This document shows, in pieces, positions 5,046-5,761 of a stretch of DNA of 5,761 nt. Under the pieces are notes generated by a model, which made no database searches, was not told the origin of the DNA, and saw nothing but the letters and a program-made list of their open reading frames with translations. The stretch covers positions 1 to 5,761 of the forward strand of contig JADZBR010000003.1 in assembly GCA_020852035.1 (NCBI GenBank), in the 5' to 3' direction. The translations under genes and the position numbers were made by a program. This DNA is from Caulobacteraceae bacterium. Its GTDB lineage: Bacteria > Pseudomonadota > Alphaproteobacteria > Caulobacterales > Caulobacteraceae. Each line of letters opens with the position of its first letter. The stretch's first letter is position 1.

Positions 5046-5761
5046 CGGTCGACCTCCCCGAACACGATGTCCAGCGAGCCGAGGATGGCCGAGACGTCCG
5101 CCAGCATGTGGCCGCGGTTCATCCAGTCCATGGCCTGCAGGTGCGGATAGCCCGGCGCGCGGATCTTGCACTTGTAGGGCTTGTTAGTGCCGTCGCTCAC
5201 CAGGAACACCCCGAACTCGCCCTTCGGCGCCTCGACGGCGGCGTAGACCTCGCCGGCCGGGGTGTGGAAGCCCTCGGTGTAGAGCTTGAAGTGGTGGATG
5301 AGCGCCTCCATCGAGCGCTTCATCTCGCCGCGGCGCGGCGGGGCGGCCTTGTTGTCCTCGGTCAGCACCGGGCCGGGCGTCTTGCGCAGCCGCTCGCAGC
5401 ACTGGCGCATGATCTTCGCCGACTGGCGCATCTCCTCCATGCGGCAGAGGTAGCGGTCGTAGCAGTCACCGTTGACGCCCAGCGGGATGTCGAACTCGAG
5501 ATCGTTGTAGCACTCGTAGGGCTGGCTGCGGCGCAGGTCCCAGGCTAGCCCTGAGCCGCGCACCATCACGCCCGAGAAGCCCCAGGCCAGCGCCTCATCC
5601 TTCGAGACCACGCCGATATCGACGTTGCGCTGCTTGAAGATGCGGTTGTCGGTGATCAGGCCCTCGATGTCGTCGCAGACCTTCGGGAAGGCCACGCACC
5701 AGGCGTCGATGTCCTCGATCAGCGCGTCTGGCAGGTCCTGGTGGACGCCGCCGGGGCGGAA
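5042..5761 (-). CDS. nuoD: NADH-quinone oxidoreductase subunit D (49-kDa), C-terminal part
   Basis: This is the 49-kDa subunit of complex I, which forms much of the quinone-binding pocket in the Q module at the cytoplasmic face of the membrane. Only the last 239 codons and the stop are visible; the 5' end lies beyond the window, and family members are usually about 400 residues. The visible part opens with FRPGGVHQD, a conserved NuoD stretch. It continues with RGSGLAWDLRR at visible residues 68-78, a PYECYNDLEFDIPLG segment, EAPKGEFGVF from about 177, and IRAPGYPHLQA. It ends in the family's characteristic C-terminus, LDIVFGEVDR. The frame is open throughout. The TGA stop overlaps the GTG start of the next gene in a GTGA arrangement, so the two are probably translationally coupled. 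Whether nuoD is fused to nuoC cannot be judged here. The identification is secure. Confidence 0.97.
   Translation of the reverse strand, partial: FRPGGVHQDLPDALIEDIDAWCVAFPKVCDDIEGLITDNRIFKQRNVDIGVVSKDEALAWGFSGVMVRGSGLAWDLRRSQPYECYNDLEFDIPLGVNGDCYDRYLCRMEEMRQSAKIMRQCCERLRKTPGPVLTEDNKAAPPRRGEMKRSMEALIHHFKLYTEGFHTPAGEVYAAVEAPKGEFGVFLVSDGTNKPYKCKIRAPGYPHLQAMDWMNRGHMLADVSAILGSLDIVFGEVDR
5053..5059 (-). promoter_or_regulatory. Shine-Dalgarno sequence for the NTF2-like gene
   Basis: GGGGAGG on the minus strand lies inside the last codons of nuoD, 7 nt before the GTG at 5045. It is the strongest ribosome-binding site in the window and decides the start of the NTF2-like gene over longer alternatives. 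Confidence 0.75.

Noticed and set aside
4338..5150. A 270-codon plus-strand frame antisense to nuoE, the NTF2-like gene and the end of nuoD
   Set aside because: It spans three well-supported genes on the other strand and has low-complexity composition and no ribosome-binding site of note.
4710..5171. A longer 153-codon version of the NTF2-like gene starting inside nuoD
   Set aside because: The extra N-terminus is Pro/Gly/Arg/His-rich, out-of-frame nuoD sequence. The GTG at 5045 has a strong Shine-Dalgarno sequence and a GTGA overlap, and gives the normal domain start.

Overview
The window is a GC-rich (roughly two-thirds G+C) piece of an alphaproteobacterial chromosome. It lies entirely within an operon for respiratory complex I (NADH:ubiquinone oxidoreductase, type I), read on the minus strand. 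The mitochondrial-like NuoF and NuoG sequences, the unidentified genes scattered between nuo genes, and an intergenic palindromic repeat whose translation reads VILGLVPRI together suggest Caulobacterales (Caulobacter, Phenylobacterium or a relative). That placement rests on recall, not on a search.

In transcription order, from high to low coordinates, the window holds: the C-terminal 239 codons of nuoD (5761-5042); an NTF2/SnoaL-like small protein (5045-4710); nuoE (4706-4050); a 70-bp palindromic repeat (4020-3951) inside a possible 33-codon ORF (4053-3952); two small two-helix membrane proteins (3955-3683 and 3686-3477); nuoF (3475-2162); a 74-residue coiled-coil protein (2156-1932); and the first 644 codons of nuoG (1932-1, running off the window). 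The visible Nuo subunits keep their expected cluster ligands: N1a in NuoE, N3 plus the FMN/NADH loops in NuoF, and N1b, N5 and N4 in NuoG. NuoG lacks the extra N7 cysteines.

Genes are separated by -4 to +5 nt throughout. The one exception is the 94-nt nuoE-downstream gap, and that too is bridged by ATGA overlaps at both ends if the 33-codon ORF is translated. There is no room for ordinary promoters, so everything here is probably one polycistronic mRNA with extensive translational coupling.

NuoE, NuoF and NuoG form the NADH-oxidising arm (N module), and NuoD forms part of the quinone site (Q module). The points worth a second look are the four accessory proteins embedded between these subunits and the repeat that supplies the Shine-Dalgarno sequence and start codon of the gene after nuoE. 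I saw no mobile element with a transposase, no CRISPR array, no tRNA or rRNA, and no convincing terminator.
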